From positions 248,001 through 312,000 of the forward strand of contig BCJC01000004.1 of assembly GCA_001600175.1 (NCBI GenBank): a DNA stretch of 64,000 nt. Reading direction: 5' to 3'. The position numbers were made by a program, and so were the translations under genes. Under the pieces are notes generated by a model that saw nothing but the letters and a program-made list of their open reading frames with translations, was not told the DNA's origin and did no database searches. This DNA is from Erythrobasidium yunnanense (lineage: Eukaryota > Basidiomycota > Cystobasidiomycetes > Erythrobasidiales > Erythrobasidiaceae). Positions 24,700 to 36,348 of this stretch are shown in pieces (positions within the stretch are counted from its first letter, which is position 1; each line of letters begins with the position of its first letter).

Positions 24700-27600
24700 T
24701 CATGCCTCTAGAGCCAGCAATTCTTCCGGTGATATATCATCTTCTAGCATCTCATCGTATTCATCTTGTTCATATGACTGGGTAGCATAGAAGCCGTGTA
24801 TACCGTAAGCAGGGTGGTTCTGGTCGGCTGGTCCCCACAGATCGGAATATTCAGAAAAGCCAGAGCTAGGCTGGCGATATTGTGGATTCCTCTTGATGAT
24901 GGTTTCGATATATTGCTACAACAGCATGTGAGTGCGTGGCCGAGGTGATGCATATGTGACACTTACAAACTTTTCGACACCAATAAGCCCTTCATATCGT
25001 TGTTTGCGCTGACTTGAGGACATGAGGCAGAAATTTTCTAGAGAACCCAGTTCTTGTATGATAGTATGTGCGGTGAGCAAGCTTATCGGAAAGTCTGCGT
25101 ATGCTTCCGGTAGCTAGCGACAATGCACAGAAGTAAATGAGTGTAATACGTGCTCAGTGCCAAATCTCGCCTACCTCATTGAAGTCGGCGATCATGGAAT
25201 CGAAAGCATACTGCCCGTCTATCTTTGAGCGCACTATCTTGGCGAGTTCTGACGGTGAATCGGCGAGCAGGACATCAACCTTGATGTTAAGTCGTTCCTC
25301 TTTCGCCGGAGCATTCTTTTTCATGGCGAGAGACTGCTTCAACGACTGTAAAGCGAAGTTCATTCGTGCGTCTCTAGGATCTGGCGCGGGTTCGCCTGTG
25401 AGCGGATTTGGCAGTTCGAAAGCTTCGAGAATAAGGTATACGTGATCGAATTTGCCTGATAAGACGGTGATAGTGTCTAGTATGAGTTTATTGTAGGCTG
25501 TCGGCTCAATGTCGGTAGTCGAGTGACAGATACTGCATCTGAGGCCTAGTCTGCTGACTTTGAAAAATAGACATGCGGTTCTTGGCGCCAGGATCAGATC
25601 AGGGACTTCGATATCCGTCTCAAATGCTCCGCCTCTGGTTTCTGTGAGTCTTCTTCGGAAGTATTCGAGATCCTCGTTTATGCGATGAGCATAGTTTATT
25701 TTGATGTTCAGCCTCGCTAAGGCTGTGTGGACTGCCACATTCTGGAGTAGTCTTTCTGATCCGACGCAGTATAGATTGGGTAAATTGCTTGGTTCTGGCG
25801 AACTGACGTTTGCGAGTTCGGTTAGGCTAGGTGCATTGGTGCTTGCAAGCGCATTGTATGTGGTAGTCCCCAGTATGCTTGCAGTCATTTGCACGTCCTG
25901 CGGCATCTGAGGGGCTTGCGCTGTTTCGCTAGGTGCAGCTACCGATGCAGGCTCTGGGGATTTCTTAGGCTTGATGAGCTCCGGTCGGCCGCGGAGAGCG
26001 AAATATTCATGCATCTTATCGACGCCTGAAGCTGATCCTGACTGTAATGAGGCTCTTCTGCTGGAACCCGGCTGTTTCCGCTGACGCTCCCAAGCCAGGC
26101 TGTCTAGATCTGGCAGGTTGGCTTGGAATTGTATTTGACTCTGCATAGGTGTGACTTGCGACGGTGTAGGCTGTGAAGGAATTATAGAGTCTTGCGAGTA
26201 CGAAGCTAGCTGAGACTGGGGCCAATGAGCAGGCGGCTCGATATAGGCCTGACTGTGATTCTGGAACGGCTTGCGGAAGACAGGCGTTCTTGATGGAGAA
26301 GAATCTGGATGAGGCTGTTCTGCTCGCGCTTGTGACCTAGAGGACTGCGGATCGAGTAATGCCAGAGCGCGGGATTTCCGGTCCTACATCCGTAGATCAG
26401 CCTCTGGGATATGATGAGTGAGTCCGCCTTACTACGGGCTGAGAAGGCGTAGTCATAGCCTTTAATAAAGCGGTCGCCTTCGGTGTACCTCTATTGTCCT
26501 TGACGACTCGAGGTGTCACTGCGACTTGCTTTGCTGCCGATGCCGAAACAGATTTACTAGCTTCAACAGGGACATTTAGTGTATGTGCAGCAACAGCGAG
26601 TGCATGGTTCAGGTCCGCTGATAGTGGAGCGATTCCCATTCTTGTATTGGTTTCTATTCGTTCAGCACAGTTTGCCGGAAGCTGATGGGAAGGAGGCGCA
26701 AACTTCGTAATTTCTGGCTGCTTCGCTACTGGGTTAGAGGGCTGAGGTACTTCTTGGTGCGGTGTTGTGGCTTTGAATGCAACTTCGTCGCTTTCTGTAA
26801 CCATAGGCATTCGTGGCTGTATCTCGGGCTCGGTTTGCTGGCTGAAAGACTTTATCTCGCTATGTTCGCTTTGGCTCGACATCAGTTCGTTAATCTCTTC
26901 TTCGTCTTGATTGTCGTAGGCAGCCTGAAAGGCTTTCATTCTTTCGGGAGTGAGGCCAGCGCAACTTGGTGATTCGTCTATGGCAGTATCTTCGAATTGG
27001 TGAGGATTAATGTCGACCAGCATGTCGTTTGCATTTGGCCTGCACCAGCAAACGCATAAGTCTCGCTCGCAGCCGAAGGCGGAACAGATTTTCGCACAGC
27101 GTAATGTTCAGCAGGGTCAGATCGTTATGCGGCTTTATGCTCGCGATGACTTCAGAGTACTCTTCCGGCGTTTGTATGAGGTCTTCTTCCGAGCTAGGTT
27201 GCATATGTGGCGAAGATAGCATCGGAGCTGCGGATATGTCAGCGAGAAATACAGGCGTACCAACGCAGGACATACTGTCAACCCGCATCTTATTCAGCGG
27301 ATCGCCTTCCAGTGACTCCTTCTGCATTGCGTTGATAATTTGCAGAGTGTCTGGGATGGAGGGTGCTGCCAGGAAAGACGCAGAGTCTGTCCCCGAGAGC
27401 TCATCTGCAGAATGGCGGGCCTTCTTGTGGGCTCTCTCCACTAGCTCGCCCATGCTAGTTATTGTGATCAGCGGTATATACGCCCTTCACCACAGAGACG
27501 ACTCACTTCGACTCGTTTGTAAGGCTTGAACGCCTTTTTCGCGGCTGTCTGTCCATTAGCGGGACATCTAGTCCTAGACTCAGCAATAATCAGGGAGTCG

Positions 27601-28753
27601 ACTCTGGCTACTATACCTATGTGCATATCTTCTTCAGGTTCCGGTTGACTAGAGCTTATGACAGCTGGGAAGGGCTGAGCAATCGAGGGTGGGGGCGCCG
27701 GCGACAGGGAAATGCGTTGATTATTCTCTGCGAAGCAACGTCAGTTCGCGCTTTTATTCGGTCATCGGGATGGGAGAGGGACATACGCCATTCATCGAAT
27801 TGCGAAAGCGGGACGATGGGCGTAGACGGAGCTTGAGCTGGGGCAGCCTCGTCTACGTGTGTATCCAGATTCCCTTGCATTGTATCATGCTCGGATTGCT
27901 TATCCTCGAGCGAGACGTTGGGAAGACGGGGTGGCCTGGCGAGAAGAGGCGGAGTCGCCGACCGTGGAATCTGAATGCTCGTCGTCAATATCCGGGTAAG
28001 GCAAAGTCGTATGGGAGCACCTTACGACTGGCAATACTTCATCGGCCATATTTGCGTTGTCTCTAGGCGCGTCCAATGCAGTCAAAAGTCCCTTGCCTGC
28101 TTCTACTACCTTCTTCTATATGCAAGGTTAGTGTTGTGGAATTGCCTGGAAAGTTCTCAAGCTACCTACGGTTGCAGACAGCTTCAGGCCAAGGCATAGA
28201 TCGATTGTCTTGATTGGAGGCTCGGTGTCTTCGTCTGCAGGTTCCAACTTCATTCCTTCAATGATTGAGGTGACATTCCTGTGCACTGGATCTTGGGGCA
28301 TCACAGGCCTATCTACAGATGTCTCACGACCAGTGCTTTCCCGAGGCAGAAGTAGCGCATCTTGGCCTTCCAGCAGCATTGTCGGCCGGTCTAGTGCTAT
28401 TAGATTGACATGATAAGCTGCTTGCGTGCTTCCTAGTACAGAAGAAGCCCACCCTCAACGAGCGTAGGCAGGTCATCTGCGCGTCCTTGAAGTAAATCCC
28501 GGACGTCAAGGCGCGCCGAAGCGGGAGGTGACAATCTAGCATCTGCTATTTGCTTGTGTGGACTGGTACTGTGCTTCGTGCTTTCGATAATGCGCGAAAG
28601 CAGCTCTTTCTGATGTTTTGCTGGCGATTTGTCATTGTTTTCATCGTTTGCTGGAACAATCGCTGCAATAGCTTCGGTCGGCACGTCTTGTAGTGCATTG
28701 GGATCTGTTAGTCCAATGTCTGCTAGGTACTCCTGAGTTGTCCGAGGAGACAT
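24700..28753 (-). CDS. large protein with degenerate XPF-like domain, SHOC1/Zip2-like candidate
   Basis: A long, mostly disordered protein with a folded C-terminal third. The N-terminus (MSPRTTQEYLADIGLTDPNA) is followed by several exons of low complexity up to about 26150. From KMHEYFALRGRPELIKP onward lies a region like the XPF nuclease fold: LYCVGSERLLQNVAVHTALA, VPDLILAPRTACLFF, KFDHVYLILEAFE. The GDxxERKxxxD catalytic motif of active XPF enzymes is not visible. A short helix-hairpin-helix-like part follows (LLTAHTIIQELGSLENF), then an acidic tail ending SPELLALEA. Inactive XPF-like domain plus HhH and a long N-terminus fits meiotic SHOC1/Zip2 proteins, which stabilise crossover intermediates with Spo16. 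Other inactive XPF relatives (EME1/Mms4 type) remain possible. The gene model is sure as a unit but exon edges are approximate. Confidence 0.5.
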
Positions 28754-28986
28754 CTTGCAGCTACGCAGAGTCGGCGAGAGTCAAGCGCGAAGCGGCATAG
28801 AAAGGATGCGCGTCATAGCTATACGCTAACCAAAAGAAGATGCATGACTATCCAGAGAACACTAATCACGATATGGCTTGTACTGTAGAGCCGTAGCCTG
28901 AGCTAATGCAAACCTCACGAGCGCTACTTACCTTCCACAGACTTGACGGGACTTCTTGACGGCGCCCATATCATGAACGTGTATAG

Positions 28987-29456
28987 ATGAATACTGCAAC
29001 CCGGAATCACAGGAGTCTTCTGGTGAAGAGGGGCTGTAGTAGCTGCAAGGTAGGGAGTGAAACGTTCCAGAAACCCAGTAGTGGTGCGTGTGAGAGATGT
29101 AAGGCGCGCAGCGTGATGACTGATGAGGCTCCGGCTGTCTCCCGTGCCGTATATCTCTTCTGGAGAGATCTTCGAAAGATCCGCAGGTAGATTAGGAGAG
29201 GGTCAACACCTATAATTCGGCTGCTGAGTGTTGATATATGAGAAGGCCAGCTGGTTATCCTGATGCGGCTTATATTTTCCATCACATCACAGAGGTTGCT
29301 GCAGAAAAAGCACAGGATAGCGAACACTTGATAAGTGTCCGTAATTCTGGGCTTCCAAGGAGGAAAGAAGACGGTGATGAAGACGTTGCTCCATTTTGTG
29401 GTTCAGATGAAATGTGTCCTCGCTATCGTGTTTGTGGGTGTTCATTGCCTTTATAG
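28987..29456 (+). CDS. possible small two-exon gene with paired CxxC motifs
   Basis: Exon 1 (28987-29186) encodes MNTATRNHRSLLVKRGCSSC and later ACERCKAR, so two CxxC pairs spaced like a zinc-binding site. A gtagat donor and an aag acceptor at 29245 would join it in frame to YPDAAYIFHHITEVAAEKAQ and on to a stop at 29454-29456. Both exons look protein-like, but I recognise no family. The minus strand also carries open frames, so strand choice is unsure. Confidence 0.28.
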
Positions 29457-29618
29457 ATGCTCGATCGTCCATTTCCGGCGGGGCGGGAGATGCGATTTTC
29501 GAAGGCATGTATGTCAGCAGGGCAGGGCAGATGCGACAGAAGAAGTCAACACCTGTGAGAAGAGAGTTTCTGCGATGGTCGAGGCTTGTTTCTTGTTCGC
29601 TAGAGTTTGGCGAACGAA

Positions 29619-31564
29619 ATGTCCCAAGCTAGCGACCCTTTCGCGCAGGCGCTTGCAGAGCTTGTAGGTGTACTTTCATGCAGAACAATAACGAAGGTTG
29701 ACATGATTATTGTTGCCAGCAAAAGTCAATTCCACAGGCTCCGACCGGCTATCGAGGGCGTCTCATTGTGCAGTTTGCGCTTTGTGGGATGTAGGTTCGC
29801 GACTCTTCTGGACGTGGTCCTTGCTAACAAATGGTGCACTCAGGCTCTTTTTAGTCAGCGTTCTCTACGTGGTTCTGCATTGCTGCCATGCAAGGCGGCA
29901 GCAGCGTGAGATCTGGTTTGTGCGCCTGCAGAAGAGTACCAGCGTTTCCTCGTCTGGACGGCACATCGTCTTCAACTCGATCCCTCTTGTCGCATTCTTT
30001 GCTGCTCTGGCTGCTGTCGGTGGGTGAAAGAAAGAAAGGCAGAGGACAGACAGACGTGCTGACAAATCGATCAGGGCAAGCAGGCACACGGTACAAAGAA
30101 TGGTCCGCAAACATCGAACACAAGAGCCAGATGAACAGCACAATAGCGGCCTTCACACCTTGGATAATAGTCGCGGTTCAAGCGTGGATCTTTACGTAGG
30201 TCCACAGTATCAGCGTATCTACTTTCCCAGCTAAAGGAGATTTGACAGGATAACCAATCTACAAGCGACTTTCACAGCTCGGCGGCACCTGAGTGCTGCC
30301 GCAGCTGGTATGGCAGCATCCTGGGATCGGCCTTGGGTCAACAATCTGGTAAGTGCGGCCAGCTCCAACCAATGTTTTCTGTGCTCACCGGTAGCGCGCA
30401 GGCTGCAGTTGGCTTTCCAGTAGCCATCATCTGTATTCTTATACCGTTGGCAGTCATCGCCAACGCCAAACAGAATGCAATTTTCGCATTACTCGAACAT
30501 GCCACCGCGCTGCTGAAGCAGGCTTCCCTGGCCCTCCGTAATGGCCAAAGTCCGGATCTTAAGGCGTTATTGGATTTGCAGGCTCAGCAGAGTACGGCTT
30601 CAAAGGTAAGCATCCTGGATCCGTAGCGGAAGCAGTGAACTTACGTCTGGTGTACAGCTCGTGCGCTGTAGCCAATACTGGATGACGGTCCTGTGCGCTG
30701 TGGTATGTTTAATACTCAAAGCCTCAGACATAAGCTGAGGCCAATTTCGGTGTATAGTGCATGGCTGTTGCATGCATAATCACGCTGGTGAGTCTCCTCC
30801 GCTCCGAAGCAGTACGCTCCTAGGGAAATTAACAATAGCGATGTCTTCAGTTAAACATATACACCTTGTTCCTCGTCGTAGTCCTTCGGCGCCATGTGAA
30901 AGCTGGTCAATCACGGCGCAGTCTGTGTCATCAATCGATAGCGATGACTCAGGTGATCGAGACGAAGAGAGAAGGAGGAGAAGGACATGTGATGACGGGC
31001 ACGCCAACCCGGGATGTCGAGGTTGGACAAGCCTCTGGCACCACCGCTCCCTTCTCTGCAAGTCAGCAGCACAGTCGGTGTGGAGCTATCAGACAGTCTA
31101 GTGGACTGAGTCAGAACGAGCTGGCCCTTAACCGCCTGGCCAGCGATCTATCTTATGCGGTACCTTTGACGATCTTCATGGCGGTCGTGCTCACGGTATG
31201 CGTAGGGATAATCGCAGGTAAAGGCGGGAACCTAGACAGCTGGACTCTAATCGAGTTTGTGAGTGCCAACTTGTACCAGCCCTTGAGTGAAAGCGAGCTA
31301 AGCAGGGTTCGCGAACAGACAACGGACAGCTTCGCGTACATATACCTGACTTTGACGACCGTCGTCGTTTCCTTCTTCCTCTTCAACTTGATCAAGGCTT
31401 GGAGCTACAGATCTGAACCTGAGCGTCCCGACTTTGTCTCCCTCCCTGGAAAGAAGGAAGCTGTATTCGCAATAGCGCTGGACTCGACCACCAACATGGG
31501 AGACAAAAAGGATGGGGAGTATACGATGAAGGATGAAGACAAGGACATGAAGATGACAGCGTGA
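29619..31564 (+). CDS. orphan seven-TM protein with GPCR-like layout, tandem copy 1
   Basis: Many short exons join to a protein of roughly 400 residues with seven predicted membrane helices. These include LIVQFALCGMLFLVSVLYVV, HIVFNSIPLVAFFAALAAVG, NSTIAAFTPWIIVAVQAWIF, AVGFPVAIICILIPLAVI, the stretch ending LNIYTLFLVVVLRRHV, DLSYAVPLTIFMAVVLTV and YIYLTLTTVVVSFFLFNLIK. The N-terminus is short (MSQASDPFAQALAEL). A long hydrophilic loop of about 85 residues lies between helices 5 and 6, and a charged tail follows helix 7. This layout resembles GPCRs, but I recognise no family signature and it is not STE3-like. The start at 29619 is supported by the matching start of copy 2. Confidence 0.6.
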
Positions 31565-31759
31565 CCGGATTTTGTGTCAGCGTTGATGTTGTTTCGATTT
31601 TCTTCGCGGTCAAGAAAGGGTGATGTAGACGCAGCATAGGGATAAGGGCATAGGTAGATGTACTTTAACAGCAAAAGCATATTGGCATCTTTCGTGAAGC
31701 TTCGCGCCAGATGTGCACGTTGGCCGTTCGTTGGGTTGCTCGAGCTCGACATCGAGACT

Positions 31760-31782
31760 GAAGCAGGCCTAGGGCCTGCTTC
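31760..31782. repeat. perfect 10-bp inverted repeat, 3-nt loop
   Basis: GAAGCAGGCC at 31760-31769 and its exact reverse complement GGCCTGCTTC at 31773-31782 are separated by tag. As RNA it would fold into a strong hairpin. It lies about 200 nt past the stop of seven-TM copy 1. Confidence 0.7.
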
Positions 31783-31840
31783 TACCAGCCAAGCTTATGC
31801 TGGTCCATCACATCAGAGATCACAAGCAGCCTATGCTCCT

Positions 31841-31868
31841 CGACCGCGTCGCTTCGACCGCGTCGCTT
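31841..31868. repeat. tandem duplication of a 14-mer
   Basis: The unit cgaccgcgtcgctt occurs twice head to tail with no mismatch. It lies in the spacer between the two seven-TM genes. Confidence 0.8.
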
Positions 31869-32237
31869 TTGAAAGTCGGTCATTTCGACCAGACCTCGAC
31901 CCGTTCGTTCCTACAACGCGAACTTAGCCAGAACCCAGGCAGTAGTGCATCACTGCAAGCTGCCGATTAGACTCTATGTACCTGTATGCGACCTCCTTCC
32001 GGAATTGGCGGGCACCAGCACACCAGCAAAGGCCCCCGACGATTGAACTGTCTCAGATATGCCCGAAGTCTGACAGCTGCATGAACTCTAATCATCCACG
32101 ATCATCGATATGCGTTCCAATGCTGAAGGCAGACCGCCAGCTCTACAGTACTCCATCAATCAACACCATACTGGCGAAGAATTGCGCTGCTCGCTGCCGT
32201 TTCCCCTGCAGCTGCAGCACAAGAAGCAAGCGACAGC

Positions 32238-34207
32238 ATGTCGCAAGCCAGCAATCCTTTCGCGCAGGCTCTAGCGCAGCTGGCGAGTCTGTAGCCAATC
32301 CAGCATCAAAGAGTAGCCTGGCTGACCGGTCGCGTCTTTGTTTAATCATTACAGGAAACGCGCATCTTACATGCGCCTCCGGGCTATAGAAGCCGTCTCA
32401 TACTGCAATTTGCGCTGTGTGGAGTGTGAGTCCGTCTCATCTAGCTGCCAAAGTCAGTGACAATTCCCCTACTGACGGCTTTGTGTTCAGCCTGTTCTTC
32501 GCAAGCACGCTCATTGTCGTTCTCCACTGTCTCTATGCGCGACGCCATAACCGTAAGATCTGGTTCGTGCGACTGCAACGAAGCTCAAGCCTATCATCGA
32601 GCGGGCGGCACATCGTATTCAACTCGATCCCCCTCTTCGCGCTTCTCTCCGCTATGGCTGCCGTCGGTGAGAAGCGTTACCTTGTCATGACTGGATTGTC
32701 TTGATTTGCTGATGAGACACTAACACAAAGGTCACGCTGGAGGCCGGTATAAACTGTAGGCTCTCAATATCGAGCACGCAGAGGTGGACAACTGGGTTGT
32801 AGCGGCCTACATCGTTTATATACCCGTCTTCTCTCAGGGTTGGGCTTTTACGTAGGTCCTTTAGTGAATCGTCTACTTTCTGCGGCTGATCCCTCGATCC
32901 CATAGATCGACAAATTTGCAAGCTACGATCGCTGCGCAGAGGCATGTCAATGCGGTTGCAGCTGGCATAGCAGACAAGGCTAGCCGACCATGGGTGCAAA
33001 ATTTCGTAAGCACCGCAAGTTTCACGGTGGATGGATATTCTGACGCCGTCTAAAGATCGTCTTAGCGTATCCGACTGCAGTTCTGACTCTGGTCACTCCC
33101 TTCGCGATAGCCGCGAACCATAAACAAAATGAAATAAGCGCATGCCTTGCGAGGATTATCAAACTCCTGCACGAGGCTTCCGATGCCGCAGAGAGAGGTG
33201 AAAGCCCGAACATTGAGCCTTTATTGCAGCTGCAAGGGGTTTTTCCAAAGGTCAGTGGCGTCATGCATCCGAAGGCCGGTCTAATTCTGACAGCTGTCCC
33301 ATATTACAGCTAGCAGCAAGCGCTCGGGTGTGGCTGGTGGCCGTGTGCGCTACTGTAAGTCCGTGCTGCAATAAGCTATGCCAAACATAGTCTAAGCTTG
33401 ATGAAACAGGGTTTAGTCTGTGCTCTTGTTCTGTCCCTGGTGGGCTTGTCTACAAGCAGCTTTGTCAGGCTCGCGGCTAACATGAAACTCAGTGCAGTCT
33501 ATACACCTTATATCTAGTGGTGGTCCTCCGAAGGCATGTCAAGGCAAGCCAAAGCCGGCGAAGCGAGATTCGCAAACCTATTGCGTTTACTCAGATCTCG
33601 CAGACGACGGCAGACGGCGGTGATCTCGAAGCCAGAGGAAGCATACTGGAGCCACCTTCCTGTCCTGCCGCTTTATCGAGTCCTTTTTGCAAGAGTCAGC
33701 AACCAATGGGCTCGGCTTCGACTAGGCAAACAAGCAGTATCGCGCCCAACGAGGTTGCGCCTAGTCGTTTGGCCAGCAATCTGTCGTTCGCGGTGCCAAT
33801 GACGACCTTGATGAGCACCGTCTTTCTGTTGTGTAGTGGGATTATCCTTGGGAAAGGCTTGGAGTTGGACAGCTGGTCCCTCGTTGAATTTGTAAGTCAG
33901 CAAGGCACTCCCTGCGAATTGAGCTGACTTCTCTGCCATGCAGACCTCCGATAGCTGTACATACACATATCTGAGCTTGACGATCGTAGTCGTATCGTTC
34001 TTCCTTTACAACCAGATCAGAGCTTGGACAGCAGACAATCTAGAAGGTTTAGCCAACAGCAAGAAGCCCGAAAGTTTCGCAATCACATTGAAGCAACGTG
34101 CAGTTCCGGAGGATGAGGAAAAGAGCATTATTGAGTATACAGCACCGCACGTAGTAGTGAAGAACGACAGTGCAGTAATGACATACATAACATTCCCAGT
34201 GCAGTAG
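32238..34207 (+). CDS. orphan seven-TM protein, tandem copy 2, possibly interrupted
   Basis: Paralogue of the gene at 29619-31564 with matching exons and phases. It starts MSQASNPFAQALAQL; later blocks correspond one to one: TGYRGRL/PGYRSRL, WFVRLQRSSSLSSSGRHIVF, YTLYLVVVLRRHVKASQSRR, TYLSLTIVVVSFFLYNQIRA. The tail is longer than in copy 1 and ends TYITFPVQ. Two oddities stand out. The first intron seems to use a GC donor (32283). The exon equivalent to copy 1's RYKEWSANIEH carries TAG (32757-32759) where copy 1 has a Trp codon. The stop could be skipped by using a donor at 32663 with the tag itself as acceptor. It may thus be a young pseudogene or an alternatively spliced gene. Confidence 0.55.
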
Positions 34208-34254
34208 CGTGTGTATAGCCGTAGTCTTGTCGTTGAAGCTTTCGTTACATTAGT

Positions 34255-36078
34255 CTAGGCGCTGTAAGCGCGCTTCTGAGTCGGATGCAAATCTATCATT
34301 TCCATATCTCCCAGCTCTGTTTCAATACCAACATCTTCTTCACCTCTTTCCGCCTCTGTCATTTCTTTTTCGTGTCGAGTGTAATGCTTTTGTTTGCTGT
34401 AAGCAGAAACAACAGTCAATCACCCTGAAGAACCTGGATTTTGCCGGTGGGCTGACGAACCTTCGCTGCCGCTTGTTGTCAGGTATGCCAGAACCATGTA
34501 CTGTTTCGTGTGGTAGATGCACACGTATAGCACCAAGCTTGCCTAAAGTCTCGGCTATCACCAGAAGAGCTAGTACGCCCGCTACCAATCCCATGAAGCC
34601 GAGGATCTCGTCGATACCGAAAAGAGGAGTAACAGCGATGAAGGCAGCTGCTACGAAACGGAGACCCAGTCGAACGCTTCGAGGTAAGATACCAGAGCGG
34701 TGGCTGTCCAGACTCTTGTGACAGACACCCAGCAAAGCGATCGATAGAAGACATGCTGCGATTCCTCCAGCAAAGTACCAGCGTATCCCATTTGTAGCAT
34801 CTTCTTCAGGAATGAGGATGGTTAGCGATCCAGAGAATAAGGTGAGGCCAGCTGTTAGAGGGAAGTGCAGCTGGGTGTAGCTAGCATTGGCGAACCAGTG
34901 TCGGCGAAGCCCATGCAGGAAGGTGCGAGAACTGTCTTGATCGAAGTAGAGCCAGATCTGGTCGTGACACAGTAAAATGAGGTGCGGATCATGTGGCAGA
35001 CAATCTCTGCTTACCAAGGCAAAAGTGATCATGATGCTCAAAGCGGAGCGGCCATATTCGCTAGAATGCGACATCTCAGAAGCTTGCCACTACTGTTTGT
35101 ATGGATTGACTCACCTATGGGGTCCGAATTGTCTCTCGTGTGCGCGATAGATACTAGCAATGACCGATTCGCCAAAGAAGATGACGGTAAATTGCAGAGT
35201 ACGCTCAATGAGGTGTTCCACATTGATAGCCGGTATGTATACCCCGTGAACGGCTCTGAAGTGTACTGATGCTCCGTAGAAGTAGGCCAACAGCGTCTCG
35301 ACCGCGACTGCCGCGCTTGCAAGGGCCACGATTGCACGGCTCGAGGTGACGAATAGTAAGGGGAAGTATAGCGCGCTTGAGAGTACTAGACCGAGCACTC
35401 CGGACAGAAGTGAGGTGCGGAACCTCGGGAGAGTCAAAGCGTAATAGATGTAGAGCACGACACGCAGCAACTTCGCAATGAGGAAGCTGTCGTTACACAG
35501 TACTATTAGCTAGGTAAGACATATAGTCACGACGGAATCTGCTCACAAAGCAATCGCAGCCTGTATGGCATGATGCGCCGACTCCGCAAAATGGTATCCT
35601 CCGCCTTCTTCGTTCCTCTCGATTTCGATACCAGCTACATTAGCGGTATACCCATAAAGTAGGATCATAACAGCCAGAATGTATAGACGAAATTTGACAT
35701 CATCGCTGCCCGATGTGTTGCTAAAGTCGCGAACGTCTTTCCAGATTGACCAGCTCGGATAGAAGACCAGGATGAATAAGGCCAGCTATGAAACGTTACA
35801 TTAGTCGTCGAGGAGCATCAGTAAGACTTGACAGCCCGACGCTTTGGGACACCCACGCCAATACCGTTCGCAGATTCGGCAGCTCGCTCTGCTAGTAGAT
35901 GGACCACGCCAGCATACGCCAGGTCGAAGAATAGCTCAAGTCTCGAAGGCTCTCTGCCTTTACTCTCTTTGTAGAGCTTGTCGTCAATGATCCACTGTCT
36001 GACGACAGGCTTTTGCCAGAGATGGTGGACAGTCAGCGGGCCTGCTGTGTGAACAGCATTGGAAGCAGGGGCAGTCAT
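34255..36078 (-). CDS. LtrA (low temperature requirement A) family membrane protein
   Basis: LtrA proteins are multi-pass membrane proteins of unknown transport or stress role. The start region TAGPLTVHHLWQKPVVRQW and the block PSRLELFFDLAYAGVVHLLA carry the family's ELFxDLxxxA hallmark. Later conserved parts are VEHLIERTLQFTVIFFGESV (the GES motif) and WLYFDQDSSRTFLHGL. About ten hydrophobic helices are spread over the protein. The last intron (after NKRQR) leads to a basic-acidic tail, KQKHYTRHEKEMTEAERGEE, ending QKRAYSA with the stop at 34255-34257; reading on without this intron would give a false end at 34340. Its stop is only 47 nt from that of seven-TM copy 2. Confidence 0.8.
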
Positions 36079-36348
36079 CAGATGTAGAAGGGATTGGGTT
36101 GGCAGCAGCGTAAGGATTTGTCAATGCCAAGGCAAATGGGAGATAGCTTTGACCAGTCTATTCCTGGAATTTATCATGGACGTCACTCGTCGCGCGCGCA
36201 AATTGTAAGGCTCGAAGACGATGCAGAACATTGATGGTGGTCTTTGAACACTTTGGGATTCCTTAATGTTGCCTGAAAGTCAGTCTTCGAGTTGAGCGAA
36301 AGCAGAAAGACGCCGGGCTCTCTTGGTCTCCGCAAAAACCACATACGG
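36079..36348. promoter_or_regulatory. divergent promoter region, LtrA / citrate-lyase-like
   Basis: A 270-nt spacer between two divergent starts with no gene of its own. It probably works as a shared promoter. Confidence 0.4.

Larger units (their letters stand above)
31565..32237. other. spacer between seven-TM copies, with repeats
   Basis: A 673-nt spacer. It holds a perfect 10-bp inverted repeat and a duplicated 14-mer, listed separately. Open frames on the plus strand (31658-31927, 31976-32389) lack any recognisable content, and the second overlaps copy 2's start in another frame. Confidence 0.4.

Noticed and set aside
29700-30030. Suspected frameshift in seven-TM copy 1
   Set aside because: The frame change disappears once the short intron after ALCG is removed; phases equal those of copy 2.
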